From an uncultured Bacteroidia bacterium (GTDB lineage Bacteria > Bacteroidota > Bacteroidia > Bacteroidales > F082): DNA of 64,000 bases. Both the position numbers and the translations under genes were made by a program. The stretch is taken from the NCBI GenBank assembly GCA_902794155.1, contig CADBGN010000005.1, forward strand, positions 25,211 to 89,210. Direction: 5' to 3'. The notes under the pieces are model-generated. The model was not told the DNA's origin. It saw only the letters and a program-made list of their open reading frames with translations, and searched no databases. Numbering within the stretch: the stretch's first letter is position 1; each line of letters begins with the position of its first letter. Below, piece after piece: positions 50,837 through 59,909 of this stretch.

Positions 50837-53417
50837 TTTCATTGAGCTTCATTAATGCTTCGACAGGGGTCAACGTATCAATGTTGGTATTCAGGATGTC
50901 CTCTTTGATTTGCAAAAGCAATGGATCGTCCAACTGGATGAAACTCAACTGCATGGCATCATCTTGTTTCTTGGTGGCGGCTTTCTCTACGTCTTCGCTG
51001 GTGTGCGATTTCTCCAAAACCGTCAACAGAGATGTGGCGCGTTCGATGACCTTGCGCGGCATACCCGCCATCTCTGCCACATGGATACCAAAACTGTGTG
51101 CACTGCCACCGCGTTTCAACTTGCGCAAAAACACCACCTTGTTGCCGACTTCCTTCACCGAAACATGGTAGTTCTTGATGCGGGCAAAGGAGTCCTCCAT
51201 CTCGTTCAGTTCGTGATAGTGCGTGGCAAACATCACTTTGGCGCGACTCACAGGATGGTCGTGCAAAAACTCAGTGATGGCCCAAGCGATGCTGATGCCA
51301 TCGTAAGTGCTGGTGCCACGCCCAATTTCATCGAGCAAAACAAGGCTTCGGGACGACACATTGTTCAAAATGCTCGCCGTCTCGTTCATTTCCACCATGA
51401 AAGTCGATTCGCCCGACGAGATATTGTCGGAAGCGCCTACGCGGGTAAAGATCTTATCCACTAGACCAATATGTGCCGAAGCAGCGGGAACAAAACAACC
51501 CATCTGCGCCAAGAGCACAATTAATGCTGTCTGACGCAGCAAGGCCGACTTACCCGACATGTTGGGTCCCGTGATGATGATGATTTGTTGCTTGTCGCGG
51601 TCGAGGTAGACATCGTTAGCGATGTAACTCTCCCCTACCGGCATCATTTGCTCGATGACGGGGTGACGGCCATCCTTGATATCCAGCACAAACGAGTCGT
51701 CGATGACAGGCTGCACATAGTTGTTTTTCAGCGAGATATCTGCGAAACTCACCAAGCAGTCGATACGCGCCACGATGGAGGCATCTACCTGAATGGGCTC
51801 CACAAACTCGGTCACAGCAGTAACCAACTCATTATAAACCCTTTGCTCGATAATGCTTATTTTTTCCTCCGCGCCGAGGATTTTCTGCTCGTATTCTTTC
51901 AGTTCTTCGGTGATATAACGCTCGGCATTGGCTAAGGTCTGCTTGCGGATCCACTCAGCAGGCACCTTATCTTTATGAGAATTGGTGACTTCGAGATAGT
52001 AACCAAACACATTGTTATAGCCCACCTTCAATGAGCTGATACCCGTGGCTTCCATCTCGCGACGCTGTATGCCCATAAGGTATTCCTTGCCCGAACGCGA
52101 CAGGTTGCGCAAGTCGTCCAACTCGGCATCCACGCCTTCTGCGATGTAATTGCCTTTGGAAAGTAAGGCGGGGGCATCAGGATTTAGATCCTTTTTGATA
52201 CGCTCCCTTATTGAGGCACAAGGATTGAACTGCTCGGCAAAACGCAGCAAAGCAGAGTGTTGGCTTTCTTCACAAGCCGTTTTCAGCACCTCAATTTGAT
52301 CCAAAGCACGCCCCACTTGCAACAACTCCCTCGGATTTACCCTAGATAGCGACACCTTGGAAATCAAACGTTCCAAATCACCTACCTGTCGGACGGCATC
52401 CTGGAACTTCTGAATCTGTTCGCGATGCTCAACAAAATATCGTACCACTTCATAACGCGCTTCAATTTGCTCCTTGTTCTTCAGCGGCAGACTCAGCCAG
52501 CGGCGCATAAGGCGGCCACCCATCGGCGACACCGTCTTGTCAATGACATCAATCAAGGTCTTGGCATTCAGATTGGCTGTATGCAAAAGCTCCAAATTGC
52601 GGATGGTAAACTTGTCGAGCCAAACGTATTGTCCTTGGTCGATGCGCGATAGCGAAGTGATATGGTTGAGTTTGTCGTGTTGCGTCTCAATCAAATAATG
52701 AATAGCTGCACCAGCTGCCACGATGCCTTTCGGGAAATCGTCGACACCAAAGCCTTTCAGAGAGACCGTATGGAAATGTTTGTTGAGAATCTCGTTGGCA
52801 TAGTCATCGGTGAAGACCCAGTCGTCGAAAACAGTCAAGTAATACTTCGCACTGAACAAGTCGATGAAATCCTTGCGTTTGTTGCGTTGCACCAACACCT
52901 CAGAAGGGTTGAAGCTCTGCAACAGCTTGTCGATGTATTCATTGGTGCCTTGTGTCAAAAAAAACTCACCTGTTGAGACATCCAAAAACGACACACCCGA
53001 GACCTCCTTTTCGAGATGCACGGAAGCCAAGAAATTGTTCTCCTTCTGTTCAAGCACGTTGTCATTGTATGTGACTCCCGGCGTAACCAACTCAACCACC
53101 CCACGCTTCACCAATTTCTTGGCCAGTTTGGGGTCTTCAAGCTGCTCACACACCGCTACTTTCAAACCAGCACGGACCAGTTTCGGCAGATAGGTGTCGA
53201 GGGCATGATGCGGGAAACCCGCCAACTCCACGTCGGCTGAGGCACCGTTGGAACGCTTAGTGAGCACGATACCCAAAATCTTCGACGATTTGACCGCATC
53301 CTCTCCGTAAGTCTCATAAAAATCGCCCACGCGAAACAACAGCATCGCATCAGGGTATTTCGCCTTGAAAGAATAATACTGCTTCATCAACGGGGTTTCG
53401 GTCGCTTTGTCTGCCAT
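50814..53417 (-). CDS. mutS: DNA mismatch repair protein MutS
   Basis: 867 residues from ATG at 53417 (a GTG three codons earlier is less likely). The N-terminal mismatch-binding domain starts [20 protein letters not shown] and contains the F-x-E motif in [10 protein letters not shown]. The ATPase domain has [16 protein letters not shown] (Walker A), [14 protein letters not shown] (Walker B) and [12 protein letters not shown]. It recognises base mismatches and recruits MutL. The length is normal. It diverges from the SpoU methylase. All key motifs are intact, so the strain should be mismatch-repair competent at this locus. Confidence 0.97.
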   Translation of the reverse strand: MADKATETPLMKQYYSFKAKYPDAMLLFRVGDFYETYGEDAVKSSKILGIVLTKRSNGASADVELAGFPHHALDTYLPKLVRAGLKVAVCEQLEDPKLAKKLVKRGVVELVTPGVTYNDNVLEQKENNFLASVHLEKEVSGVSFLDVSTGEFFLTQGTNEYIDKLLQSFNPSEVLVQRNKRKDFIDLFSAKYYLTVFDDWVFTDDYANEILNKHFHTVSLKGFGVDDFPKGIVAAGAAIHYLIETQHDKLNHITSLSRIDQGQYVWLDKFTIRNLELLHTANLNAKTLIDVIDKTVSPMGGRLMRRWLSLPLKNKEQIEARYEVVRYFVEHREQIQKFQDAVRQVGDLERLISKVSLSRVNPRELLQVGRALDQIEVLKTACEESQHSALLRFAEQFNPCASIRERIKKDLNPDAPALLSKGNYIAEGVDAELDDLRNLSRSGKEYLMGIQRREMEATGISSLKVGYNNVFGYYLEVTNSHKDKVPAEWIRKQTLANAERYITEELKEYEQKILGAEEKISIIEQRVYNELVTAVTEFVEPIQVDASIVARIDCLVSFADISLKNNYVQPVIDDSFVLDIKDGRHPVIEQMMPVGESYIANDVYLDRDKQQIIIITGPNMSGKSALLRQTALIVLLAQMGCFVPAASAHIGLVDKIFTRVGASDNISSGESTFMVEMNETASILNNVSSRSLVLLDEIGRGTSTYDGISIAWAITEFLHDHPVSRAKVMFATHYHELNEMEDSFARIKNYHVSVKEVGNKVVFLRKLKRGGSAHSFGIHVAEMAGMPRKVIERATSLLTVLEKSHTSEDVEKAATKKQDDAMQLSFIQLDDPLLLQIKEDILNTNIDTLTPVEALMKLNEIKKLLNR

Positions 53418-53546
53418 AAAAAACACAAATTAAGGGGTACAAAATTAGCGTTTTGTTTGAAACAATCTGCCTGTTCATCCAAAAAAAATCCCCAAATGCT
53501 CAAGGCAACATCATTTTTCACTTATTTTGCAGCCAAAAGAAAAAAC

Positions 53547-54080
53547 ATGCGCAAATTAAGTATGGACGAGCTAAACCGCCTCAGCAAAGAAGACTTTGAA
53601 CGGGCCGAAAAACTACCTATTAAAATTGTACTTGACAACATTCGCTCATTGAGCAATGTGGGGGCTTTTTTCCGCACCGCCGACGCTTTCCGTATCAGCG
53701 AGTTAATATTATGTGGAATTACTGCTTGCCCGCCACATCGCGAAATACATAAGACCGCCTTGGGAGCAGACGAAACAGTGAAATGGCGTTACTTTGAAAA
53801 CACAGAAGCCGCATGCCAAGCATTGAAAGCAGAAGGATACCATATCTTTGCCGTCGAACAAGTGGAAAAGAGCATTCCTTTGCAAGATTTCGTATTTGCA
53901 GCGAACACCGCTTATATATTAGGCAACGAGGTGGAAGGCGTAAGCGAGGAAGCTCTTCCCTATTGTGAAGCGGCCATTGAACTACCACAAGAAGGCACCA
54001 AACACTCCATTAACGTATCGGTTTGCGCTGGAATCGTCATGTGGAAGGCATTTGAAATGTTGTTTTTGGGAATAAAATAA
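53547..54080 (+). CDS. SpoU/TrmH-family RNA 2'-O-methyltransferase
   Basis: 177 residues from the internal ATG at 53547 (MRKLSMDELNRLSKEDFERA), which follows a TTATTTTGC promoter-like element. The SPOUT knot motifs are IVLDNIRSLSNVGAFFRTAD (motif 1), AYILGNEVEGVSEEAL (motif 2) and SINVSVCAGIVMWKAFE (motif 3). It methylates ribose 2'-OH in tRNA or rRNA using SAM. The short form without an N-terminal L30e-like domain is typical of Bacteroidales TrmH-like proteins. The exact target base is unknown. Confidence 0.88.
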   Translation: MRKLSMDELNRLSKEDFERAEKLPIKIVLDNIRSLSNVGAFFRTADAFRISELILCGITACPPHREIHKTALGADETVKWRYFENTEAACQALKAEGYHIFAVEQVEKSIPLQDFVFAANTAYILGNEVEGVSEEALPYCEAAIELPQEGTKHSINVSVCAGIVMWKAFEMLFLGIK

Positions 54081-54144
54081 GGCTATTACGGTATCTTTTT
54101 TGGCAAAATAGGCCAAAAAATGCATTTTTTTTCAACTTTTTGTG

Positions 54145-54172
54145 TTGACAATTAAAAAAATCCCTATTTTTG
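54145..54172 (+). promoter_or_regulatory. Promoter of the OmpA-family gene
   Basis: TTG at 54145-54147, 17 bases, then TATTTTTG at 54165-54172: both halves of the bacteroidal -33/-7 promoter. An 80-base leader follows before the ATG at 54253. Confidence 0.75.
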
Positions 54173-54252
54173 TTCGCTAAATAGAATAAGTGTAAAGACG
54201 ATAATTGAAAATCAACTAATAATAATCATTACAAACCTAACACTTTAACGTT

Positions 54253-56037
54253 ATGAAGAAAAATTTGACTTTTTCGAAACTGCTGATGCTTGTCATCGTT
54301 GCAGTGCTTCCTTTGAGCATGATGGCTCAAGAAGGCAAAAAACATGCAAAACCTGCTGAAAAGTATTGGTACATCCAAGCTGACGGAGGTCTCTCCATCA
54401 ACCATGGTGACTTGGCCAACTACAACGGCGGTATTTGGGACGATTTCAACCACTTCAAGAGCGTGGCCATGGAGCCGACCTGGAATGCCCACTTCGGCAT
54501 CGGTTATCAATTTGGTAAGGTCATCGGTTTGAACCTCAAGGGCGGCTACGGCATCCTCTCTGGTCACAAACACCAACAAGCACTTGTCATGAACGACAAT
54601 GCCGATCGTACCTTGTGGAATCTTGGTCTCGACAAGTCGAACTACATTGAAGGCGACCTGAACTTGACCTTCAACCTGTTCAACATGTTCAACTACAACC
54701 CGAGAAGAGTCATCAACCTGGTGCCTCATATCGGTATCGGTGGCATCTACTATAAGGCTGGTATTGTCAACCAACTCGATGCTGACGACAACGTGGCTTC
54801 TGAACTTGCTGCTGCCAAGACGGAGCGTGAACTCAGCTTCAACGTCCCCGCTGGTATGGAAATCACCTTCAACCTGGCTCCCAAGTTCGACCTCTTCCTC
54901 GACTACACCTACACCTTCACTGGCACCGATGCTCTTGACCAAGTGGCCAAAATCAAAGCCGACGAAGAAAATCGTATCATCAACGATAAGGATATGTACA
55001 GCCAGTTCAACCTGGGTCTGCGCTATAAGTTCAACAATCCTTGCGACATTGACAGAATGGCTCGCGAATCCAAGAAGATCACCTACCGTGTGGATCCTGA
55101 CCCGCTGAAAGAAGGTGAAGACGGCAATGTTTGCTTCGATGTCATCGTCACTATCCCCGGCGAATACTTCGAAAAGCAAGCTGTCATGAACCTGCAGCCT
55201 TATCTGGCCTACAAAGGCGGCCAAATCGACATCGATCCTATCACCTTCGTTGGTGAAAAGGTGAAGGGCGAAGGCGACTTCCGCGTTCCTTATAAGGAAG
55301 GTGGCGAGTTCACCAAGCACTACTGCATGCCTTACCAAGAGGAAATGGCCAACTGCGAACTGAAGGGCGACCCGATGTTCTACGTCTACGACGGCACCAT
55401 CTATCCCACTCAGGATGAAATCGTGAAGAACGTGTACTATGCACAAGGCGCTACCGAGCATCTGGCCAATGGTGTTGAGCAAGCTTTCGTTGAGGTTGAC
55501 TCCACTATCATCGAAAAGAGCATGAAAGACAACCTTGAAAAGGTCCTCACTTACTACTTCAACAAGGACAAATACAACATTGGCGACAGAAAGAAACTCA
55601 ACAACGAAGCTGATGCCGCTCTGAAAGACCTGCTGAATGCTGGTGTCACCGAGTTCGAAATCAAGGCTTGGGCTTCTCCTGAAGGTGAAGAAGGCCACAA
55701 CTTCGAACTCTCCGACAACCGTGACAACGCTGCCGAAGCCCAGATGAAGAAGATTGCCAAGGACAAGAACCTCAAAATCAATGGTAAGGGTTATGGCGAA
55801 GACTGGAACCTCTTCATCGAGCTTGTCCAGAACTCCAACCTGAAGGACAAGGATGCCATCGTCAACACCGTCAACAACGCCCCCAACAAGCAGAAGGCTG
55901 TGAAGGACATGTGCGCCATCTATCCTCAACTCGAAAAGGACATTCTGCCTCAGATTCGTCGTGCTGAAGTCTACGTGAACAAACCTACTGAGGTTACCAC
56001 TACCAGAGTTATCAAAGTGAAGAAACCGAAAAGATAA
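54253..56037 (+). CDS. OmpA-family outer membrane protein
   Basis: 594 residues. A signal peptide ends MMAQ. The N-terminal half (about 35-270) has alternating beta-strands of an outer-membrane barrel (YWYIQADGGLSINHGDLANY, FGIGYQFGKVIGLNLKGGYG, NLGLRYKFNNP). The C-terminal part has an OmpA-like peptidoglycan-associating region (FEIKAWASPEGEEGHNFELS, then SDNRDNAAEAQM). It has highly biased, GC-richer codon use suggestive of high expression. A strong promoter and a symmetric terminator flank it, so it is monocistronic. A long antisense ORF across it is an artefact of this codon bias. Confidence 0.88.
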   Translation: MKKNLTFSKLLMLVIVAVLPLSMMAQEGKKHAKPAEKYWYIQADGGLSINHGDLANYNGGIWDDFNHFKSVAMEPTWNAHFGIGYQFGKVIGLNLKGGYGILSGHKHQQALVMNDNADRTLWNLGLDKSNYIEGDLNLTFNLFNMFNYNPRRVINLVPHIGIGGIYYKAGIVNQLDADDNVASELAAAKTERELSFNVPAGMEITFNLAPKFDLFLDYTYTFTGTDALDQVAKIKADEENRIINDKDMYSQFNLGLRYKFNNPCDIDRMARESKKITYRVDPDPLKEGEDGNVCFDVIVTIPGEYFEKQAVMNLQPYLAYKGGQIDIDPITFVGEKVKGEGDFRVPYKEGGEFTKHYCMPYQEEMANCELKGDPMFYVYDGTIYPTQDEIVKNVYYAQGATEHLANGVEQAFVEVDSTIIEKSMKDNLEKVLTYYFNKDKYNIGDRKKLNNEADAALKDLLNAGVTEFEIKAWASPEGEEGHNFELSDNRDNAAEAQMKKIAKDKNLKINGKGYGEDWNLFIELVQNSNLKDKDAIVNTVNNAPNKQKAVKDMCAIYPQLEKDILPQIRRAEVYVNKPTEVTTTRVIKVKKPKR

Positions 56038-56052
56038 TCTTCATTCACAACC

Positions 56053-56085
56053 AAAAAAAGCCGCTCTAACTGAGCGGCTTTTTTT
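56053..56085. terminator. Bidirectional intrinsic terminator
   Basis: The stem GCCGCTC/GAGCGGC (56060-56066/56072-56078) has a TAACT loop and is extended by seven A-T pairs on either side. It serves the OmpA gene and the opposing kinase gene. Confidence 0.92.
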
Positions 56086-56106
56086 GTGTTTTGTTTTCAA
56101 AAAAAA

Positions 56107-56748
56107 TCACAGCGACACCCTATGCAACCCAATCTCGTAAGGTTGGTCAATGACATCAATGATGCGCTGGTAGTCGCTTTCATTGGCCACAAAATCGAGC
56201 CTGTTGGTGTCTATCAACAGAATGCGCATATTGTTCTGCTGTTGACGCAAGAAATCAAAATAACCCTGTTGGATATTCTCCAAATAGGCGTCGCTAATTT
56301 CCTGTTCATAGCTGCGCCCACGCTTACGAATGTTGCGCTGCAAACGTGCCACATCGGAATAAAGATACACTAACAACTCGGGCTTGGGCATGTCGGAAAA
56401 GATGATATTGAAAAACCGCGCAAACAATTGGTATTCGTCTTCCTGCAAATTGTTGCGTGAAAATATCAGAGACTTAGCTACATAGTAGTCTGAAATAATG
56501 AAATCATGAAACAGGTCAAGCGCGCCCAACTTATCCTTCAATTGTTGAAAACGCAAGGCCAGAAAGGTCATCTCCAACTGAAAGGAATACTTATCTGGCT
56601 CCTTATAGAACTTAGGTAAAAACGGATTCTTGTCACCCTCAAACTCTTCCAGAATCAACTGTCCGTTGAAATCCTTGGCGATACGAGTGGCCAAAGTGGT
56701 TTTGCCTGCTCCCACCGTACCTTCAATGGCTATGTAGTTGTAATGCAT
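56107..56748 (-). CDS. Deoxynucleoside kinase
   Basis: A 213-residue kinase of the dCK/dGK/dAK family. P-loop EGTVGAGKTTLA lies near residues 9-20. FLPKFYKEPDKYSFQLEMTF, the DRS-equivalent region around FHDFIISDYYVAKSL, and the LID-like RNIRKRGRSYEQEI segment follow. It phosphorylates deoxynucleosides in the salvage pathway. It follows folK with a 9-base gap, so the two share a transcript. Substrate preference cannot be judged by eye. Confidence 0.92.
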   Translation of the reverse strand: MHYNYIAIEGTVGAGKTTLATRIAKDFNGQLILEEFEGDKNPFLPKFYKEPDKYSFQLEMTFLALRFQQLKDKLGALDLFHDFIISDYYVAKSLIFSRNNLQEDEYQLFARFFNIIFSDMPKPELLVYLYSDVARLQRNIRKRGRSYEQEISDAYLENIQQGYFDFLRQQQNNMRILLIDTNRLDFVANESDYQRIIDVIDQPYEIGLHRVSL

Positions 56749-56757
56749 TTCTTACTT

Positions 56758-57255
56758 CTAATCAAATTTCATTTTTTTCACCAAGAGCGTATCTGGACAA
56801 CGAGCCAATAGATCCCTTTGAGTCAATCCCAATACAGGATGCACCATGTCGGGAGCCACTTCACACATAGGCAACAACGCAAAACGACGACGATGCAGCC
56901 TAGGATGCGGAACGGTCAACAATTCGTTTAGAATAATCCTATCACCATAGTAAAGGATATCCAAATCGGCTGTCCTTGAGACATAGCCCTCATTTTCAGG
57001 ATGTCGCTCGCGCCCCAATTCACGTTCAATCTCAAGCAATTGCCCCAATAAGTCCTCAGGATTCATCCTCGTCGTAATGACGATCATCCGGTTTAAAAAC
57101 CATTCCTCGGTCTCGAAACCCCAAGGCTCCGATTCGTATGGAGAAGACACCTGCAGCACTTGACCACACCTATTATTAATATATAGGCATGCTTGATCGA
57201 AGATGCTCCCCTTGTCGCCCATGTTCGAGCCAAAAAGAATGTAACAGGTTTCCAT
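56758..57255 (-). CDS. folK: 2-amino-4-hydroxy-6-hydroxymethyldihydropteridine pyrophosphokinase
   Basis: 165 residues. The start CYILFGSNMGDKGSIFDQA is the classical HPPK opening. YESEPWGFETEEWFLNRMIV and the signature GRERHPENEGYVSRTADLDI, followed by VPHPRLHRRRFALLPM, complete it. It transfers pyrophosphate from ATP to the pterin in folate synthesis. A -7 box TATATTTG lies at 57294-57301. It is first in a two-gene unit with the deoxynucleoside kinase. Confidence 0.96.
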   Translation of the reverse strand: METCYILFGSNMGDKGSIFDQACLYINNRCGQVLQVSSPYESEPWGFETEEWFLNRMIVITTRMNPEDLLGQLLEIERELGRERHPENEGYVSRTADLDILYYGDRIILNELLTVPHPRLHRRRFALLPMCEVAPDMVHPVLGLTQRDLLARCPDTLLVKKMKFD

Positions 57256-57293
57256 ACGTCAGAAAACTCAGCAACTACCTTCAAGATTTTTTG

Positions 57294-57301
57294 CAAATAT
57301 A
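57294..57301 (-). promoter_or_regulatory. -7 box TATATTTG of folK
   Basis: Exact TAnnTTTG on the minus strand, 38 bases before the folK ATG. Confidence 0.6.
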
Positions 57302-57334
57302 GCGTTTTATCACCAATATAAACGAATAAAATGT

Positions 57335-57342
57335 TACTTTTG
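57335..57342 (+). promoter_or_regulatory. -7 box TACTTTTG of the sppA-gld operon
   Basis: Exact TAnnTTTG, 28 bases before the sppA ATG at 57371. Confidence 0.65.
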
Positions 57343-57370
57343 CACCCTAAAATTTATAAACTGAATCGTC

Positions 57371-59152
57371 ATGAAATTTTCAAAAGTATTATTGGCCGCG
57401 TTCTTGGGAACGCTTATCGCCATGGTAGCCACCTTCTTCATTAAAGTCGGGGTGGTGTCGTCAATGATTTCAGGCCTTTCCGCCGAGACAGAAACAATCA
57501 GTAAGCCCCAAGCCAACTCAGTACTTTACATGAAACTCGACTATGCCATCTCGGATCGCACCACCGACAATCCTTTTGGCAGCATCAACTTCAACTCCAT
57601 GGAAACCAAGGACATGACAGGATTGAATGTCATCCTTCGCAACATTGAGCAGGCCAAGACCGACCCTAACATAAAAGGCATCTATATGGAATTGAGCAGC
57701 ATTCCTACATCCACTGCCACCCTGCAAGAGATTCGCGATAAACTCATTGAGTTTAAGGAATCCGGCAAGTTCATCGTCACGTACGGAGAAAGCTACAGTC
57801 AGAGCGCCTATTACATGGCCTCCATCGCCGACAAGATTTACATCAACCCCGAAGGCGCCTTAGACCTGCATGGCATGGCTTCACAAATCACTTTCTACAA
57901 ACACCTATTAGACAAACTCGACATCGAGATGCAGATTGTTCGTGGTCCCAACAATCGCTTTAAGAGTGCCGTGGAACCTTATTTCCTGGACAAGATGAGC
58001 GAAGCCAACCGCGAACAGATGGAAAAACTGTTAGGCACTGTTTGGGGACAAATCCTCTCCGGTATCAGCCAGAGCCGTAACATCAGTGTGGAACAACTCA
58101 ACGATATTGCCGACAACCTGGAGACTTACTTTGATGCCAACAAAGCTTTGGAATACGGCTTGGTTGACAACCTTTACTATAAAGACCAAGTGCTTGAAGA
58201 ACTGAAAGGTCTAACTGGCAGTAACAAAGACATCAACGCCATCAGCAACGCAAAATACGCTAAGTCATACAAGGACAAGGGCACAAGCAAGAACGAGGTG
58301 GCCATCATCTATGCCACTGGCCAAATCTTCGACGGCAAGGGCAACCCAGACCAAGCCATCTATTCCGAAAACCTCTCCAAGACCATCCGCAAAGCTCGCG
58401 AGGACGAAAACGTGAAAGCTGTCGTGCTTCGCGTCAATTCGCCTGGCGGTAGCGCTGTGGCTTCGGCTATCATCGGTCGTGAACTCGACTTGACTAAGGA
58501 AGTGAAGCCCGTCATCGTCTCGATGGGTGACTACGCCGCTTCGGGCGGCTACTGGATTTCGGCCAAAGCCGACTATATCTTTGCCGATCCCACCACCCTT
58601 ACAGGTTCCATCGGCGTGTTTGGTACCGTACCTAACCTTCAAGGCTTCCTCAACGACAAAGTTGGCTTGACTTTCGACGCTGCAAAGACCAACAAGAACG
58701 CCGACTTTGGCACCCTCACACAGCCACTCACCGAGTTCCAATACAGCAAGCTTCAGGAGATGGTTGTAAAAACATACAACGACTTCACCGGCCGCGTGGC
58801 TGAAGGCCGTGGCCTGACACAAACCTATGTCGACAGCATCGGCCAGGGTCGTGTGTGGGCTGGCGCCGATGCCATCGAGATTGGCCTCGTCGACAAACTT
58901 GGCGACATGGAAGACGCCATCGCTTATGCCGTCGAAAAAGCTAACCTGGGCAACGACTTCAAAGTGACCGAGTGGCCCAAACAGAAGGATTTCTTCACCC
59001 GCATGATGGAATCGATGAACGAAAGCGACAAACTTGACGCTGCCATGAAGCAGAAGATGGGGGTCTACTACGACTACCTCCAAGGATTGGACAACCTGCA
59101 AAAGAACACTGGCATCCAAGCTCGCCTGCCGTTCGACATGATCATTGAATAA
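57371..59152 (+). CDS. sppA: Signal peptide peptidase SppA, 67K type
   Basis: A 593-residue inner-membrane serine protease with one N-terminal span (VLLAAFLGTLIAMVATFFIK). It has two tandem ClpP-like domains, as in the long SppA form. The N-terminal half supplies the general-base Lys (NNRFKSAVEPY). The C-terminal half supplies the nucleophile Ser in GDYAASGGYWIS, followed by LTGSIGVFG. It degrades cleaved signal peptides and membrane fragments. It heads an operon with gldF, gldG and a DUF4340 gene (gaps 14, 11 and overlap). Confidence 0.95.
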   Translation: MKFSKVLLAAFLGTLIAMVATFFIKVGVVSSMISGLSAETETISKPQANSVLYMKLDYAISDRTTDNPFGSINFNSMETKDMTGLNVILRNIEQAKTDPNIKGIYMELSSIPTSTATLQEIRDKLIEFKESGKFIVTYGESYSQSAYYMASIADKIYINPEGALDLHGMASQITFYKHLLDKLDIEMQIVRGPNNRFKSAVEPYFLDKMSEANREQMEKLLGTVWGQILSGISQSRNISVEQLNDIADNLETYFDANKALEYGLVDNLYYKDQVLEELKGLTGSNKDINAISNAKYAKSYKDKGTSKNEVAIIYATGQIFDGKGNPDQAIYSENLSKTIRKAREDENVKAVVLRVNSPGGSAVASAIIGRELDLTKEVKPVIVSMGDYAASGGYWISAKADYIFADPTTLTGSIGVFGTVPNLQGFLNDKVGLTFDAAKTNKNADFGTLTQPLTEFQYSKLQEMVVKTYNDFTGRVAEGRGLTQTYVDSIGQGRVWAGADAIEIGLVDKLGDMEDAIAYAVEKANLGNDFKVTEWPKQKDFFTRMMESMNESDKLDAAMKQKMGVYYDYLQGLDNLQKNTGIQARLPFDMIIE

Positions 59153-59166
59153 GCATTATTTTGGGA

Positions 59167-59898
59167 ATGTACGCACTGTTCAAGAAAGAGATAAGCAACT
59201 TTCTCAGCTCGCTGATTGGCATCATGGTGATTGTAGTGTTTCTGCTTATCACTGGCCTGTTTCTTTGGGTTTTCCAAAGCGACTTCAACGTGCTGAATTC
59301 CGTCTATGCCAACTTGGATGGCCTTTTCGTCCTAGCCCCATGGGTGTTTCTTTTCCTTGTGCCTGCTGTCACCATGCGAAGCTTCGCCGAGGAGAACCGA
59401 ACAGGCACCATCGAGATGCTAGCCACAAAGCCATTGTCGGATTGGCAGATTATATGGGCCAAGTTCTTGGCTGGTGTCGTGTTGGTATTGCTTGCCCTAA
59501 TTCCTACTTTTATCTATTATGTCTCCGTTTATCGCCTCGGATTGCCTAAAGGCAACCTTGACAGCGGCGGCATCTGGGGCTCCTACATCGGCCTTTTCTT
59601 ACTCAGTGCCAGTTTCGTAAGCATTGGCATCTTCTGCAGTTCGCTGACCAACAACCAGATCTTGGCTTTTATCATTTCGGTCTTTCTCTGCGGGTTCCTG
59701 CTGATTGGCTTCGAGTTCATTTACTCGCTCTCTTTGTTCGGACGTGTCGACTTGTTCATACAACAATTGGGAATGAACGCCCACTACAGCTCGCTGAGTC
59801 GTGGCGTAGTCGACACACGCGACGTGTTGTATTTCTTCAGTGTGATTGCAGTTTTCTTGAGTGCAACAAAATTGGTTCTATCGAGCCGAAAATGGTAA
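59167..59898 (+). CDS. gldF: GldF, ABC-2 type transporter permease
   Basis: 243 residues, starting at ATG 59167 rather than the TTG two codons earlier. Six hydrophobic segments and the motif PAVTMRSFAEENRTGTIEML are typical of ABC-2 permeases of the GldF/NosY type, as is LATKPLSDWQIIWAKFLAGV. In flavobacteria GldA/F/G is needed for gliding; in Bacteroidales the pair occurs in non-gliding species and probably acts in cell-envelope transport. The ATPase partner (GldA) is not in this window. gldG follows after 11 bases with a clear AAGGAGG site. Confidence 0.9.
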   Translation: MYALFKKEISNFLSSLIGIMVIVVFLLITGLFLWVFQSDFNVLNSVYANLDGLFVLAPWVFLFLVPAVTMRSFAEENRTGTIEMLATKPLSDWQIIWAKFLAGVVLVLLALIPTFIYYVSVYRLGLPKGNLDSGGIWGSYIGLFLLSASFVSIGIFCSSLTNNQILAFIISVFLCGFLLIGFEFIYSLSLFGRVDLFIQQLGMNAHYSSLSRGVVDTRDVLYFFSVIAVFLSATKLVLSSRKW

Positions 59899-59909
59899 GG
59901 AGGTAAGTG

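Noticed and set aside
54229-55929. A 566-codon open frame antisense to the OmpA-family gene
   Set aside because: It mirrors the biased codon usage of the OmpA gene, starts inside the terminal features of other genes and its translation shows no domain; the plus-strand protein has signal peptide, promoter and terminator.
58265-59119. A 284-codon antisense frame over sppA
   Set aside because: Shadow of a well-identified gene; the product has Val/His-rich composition without any family resemblance.
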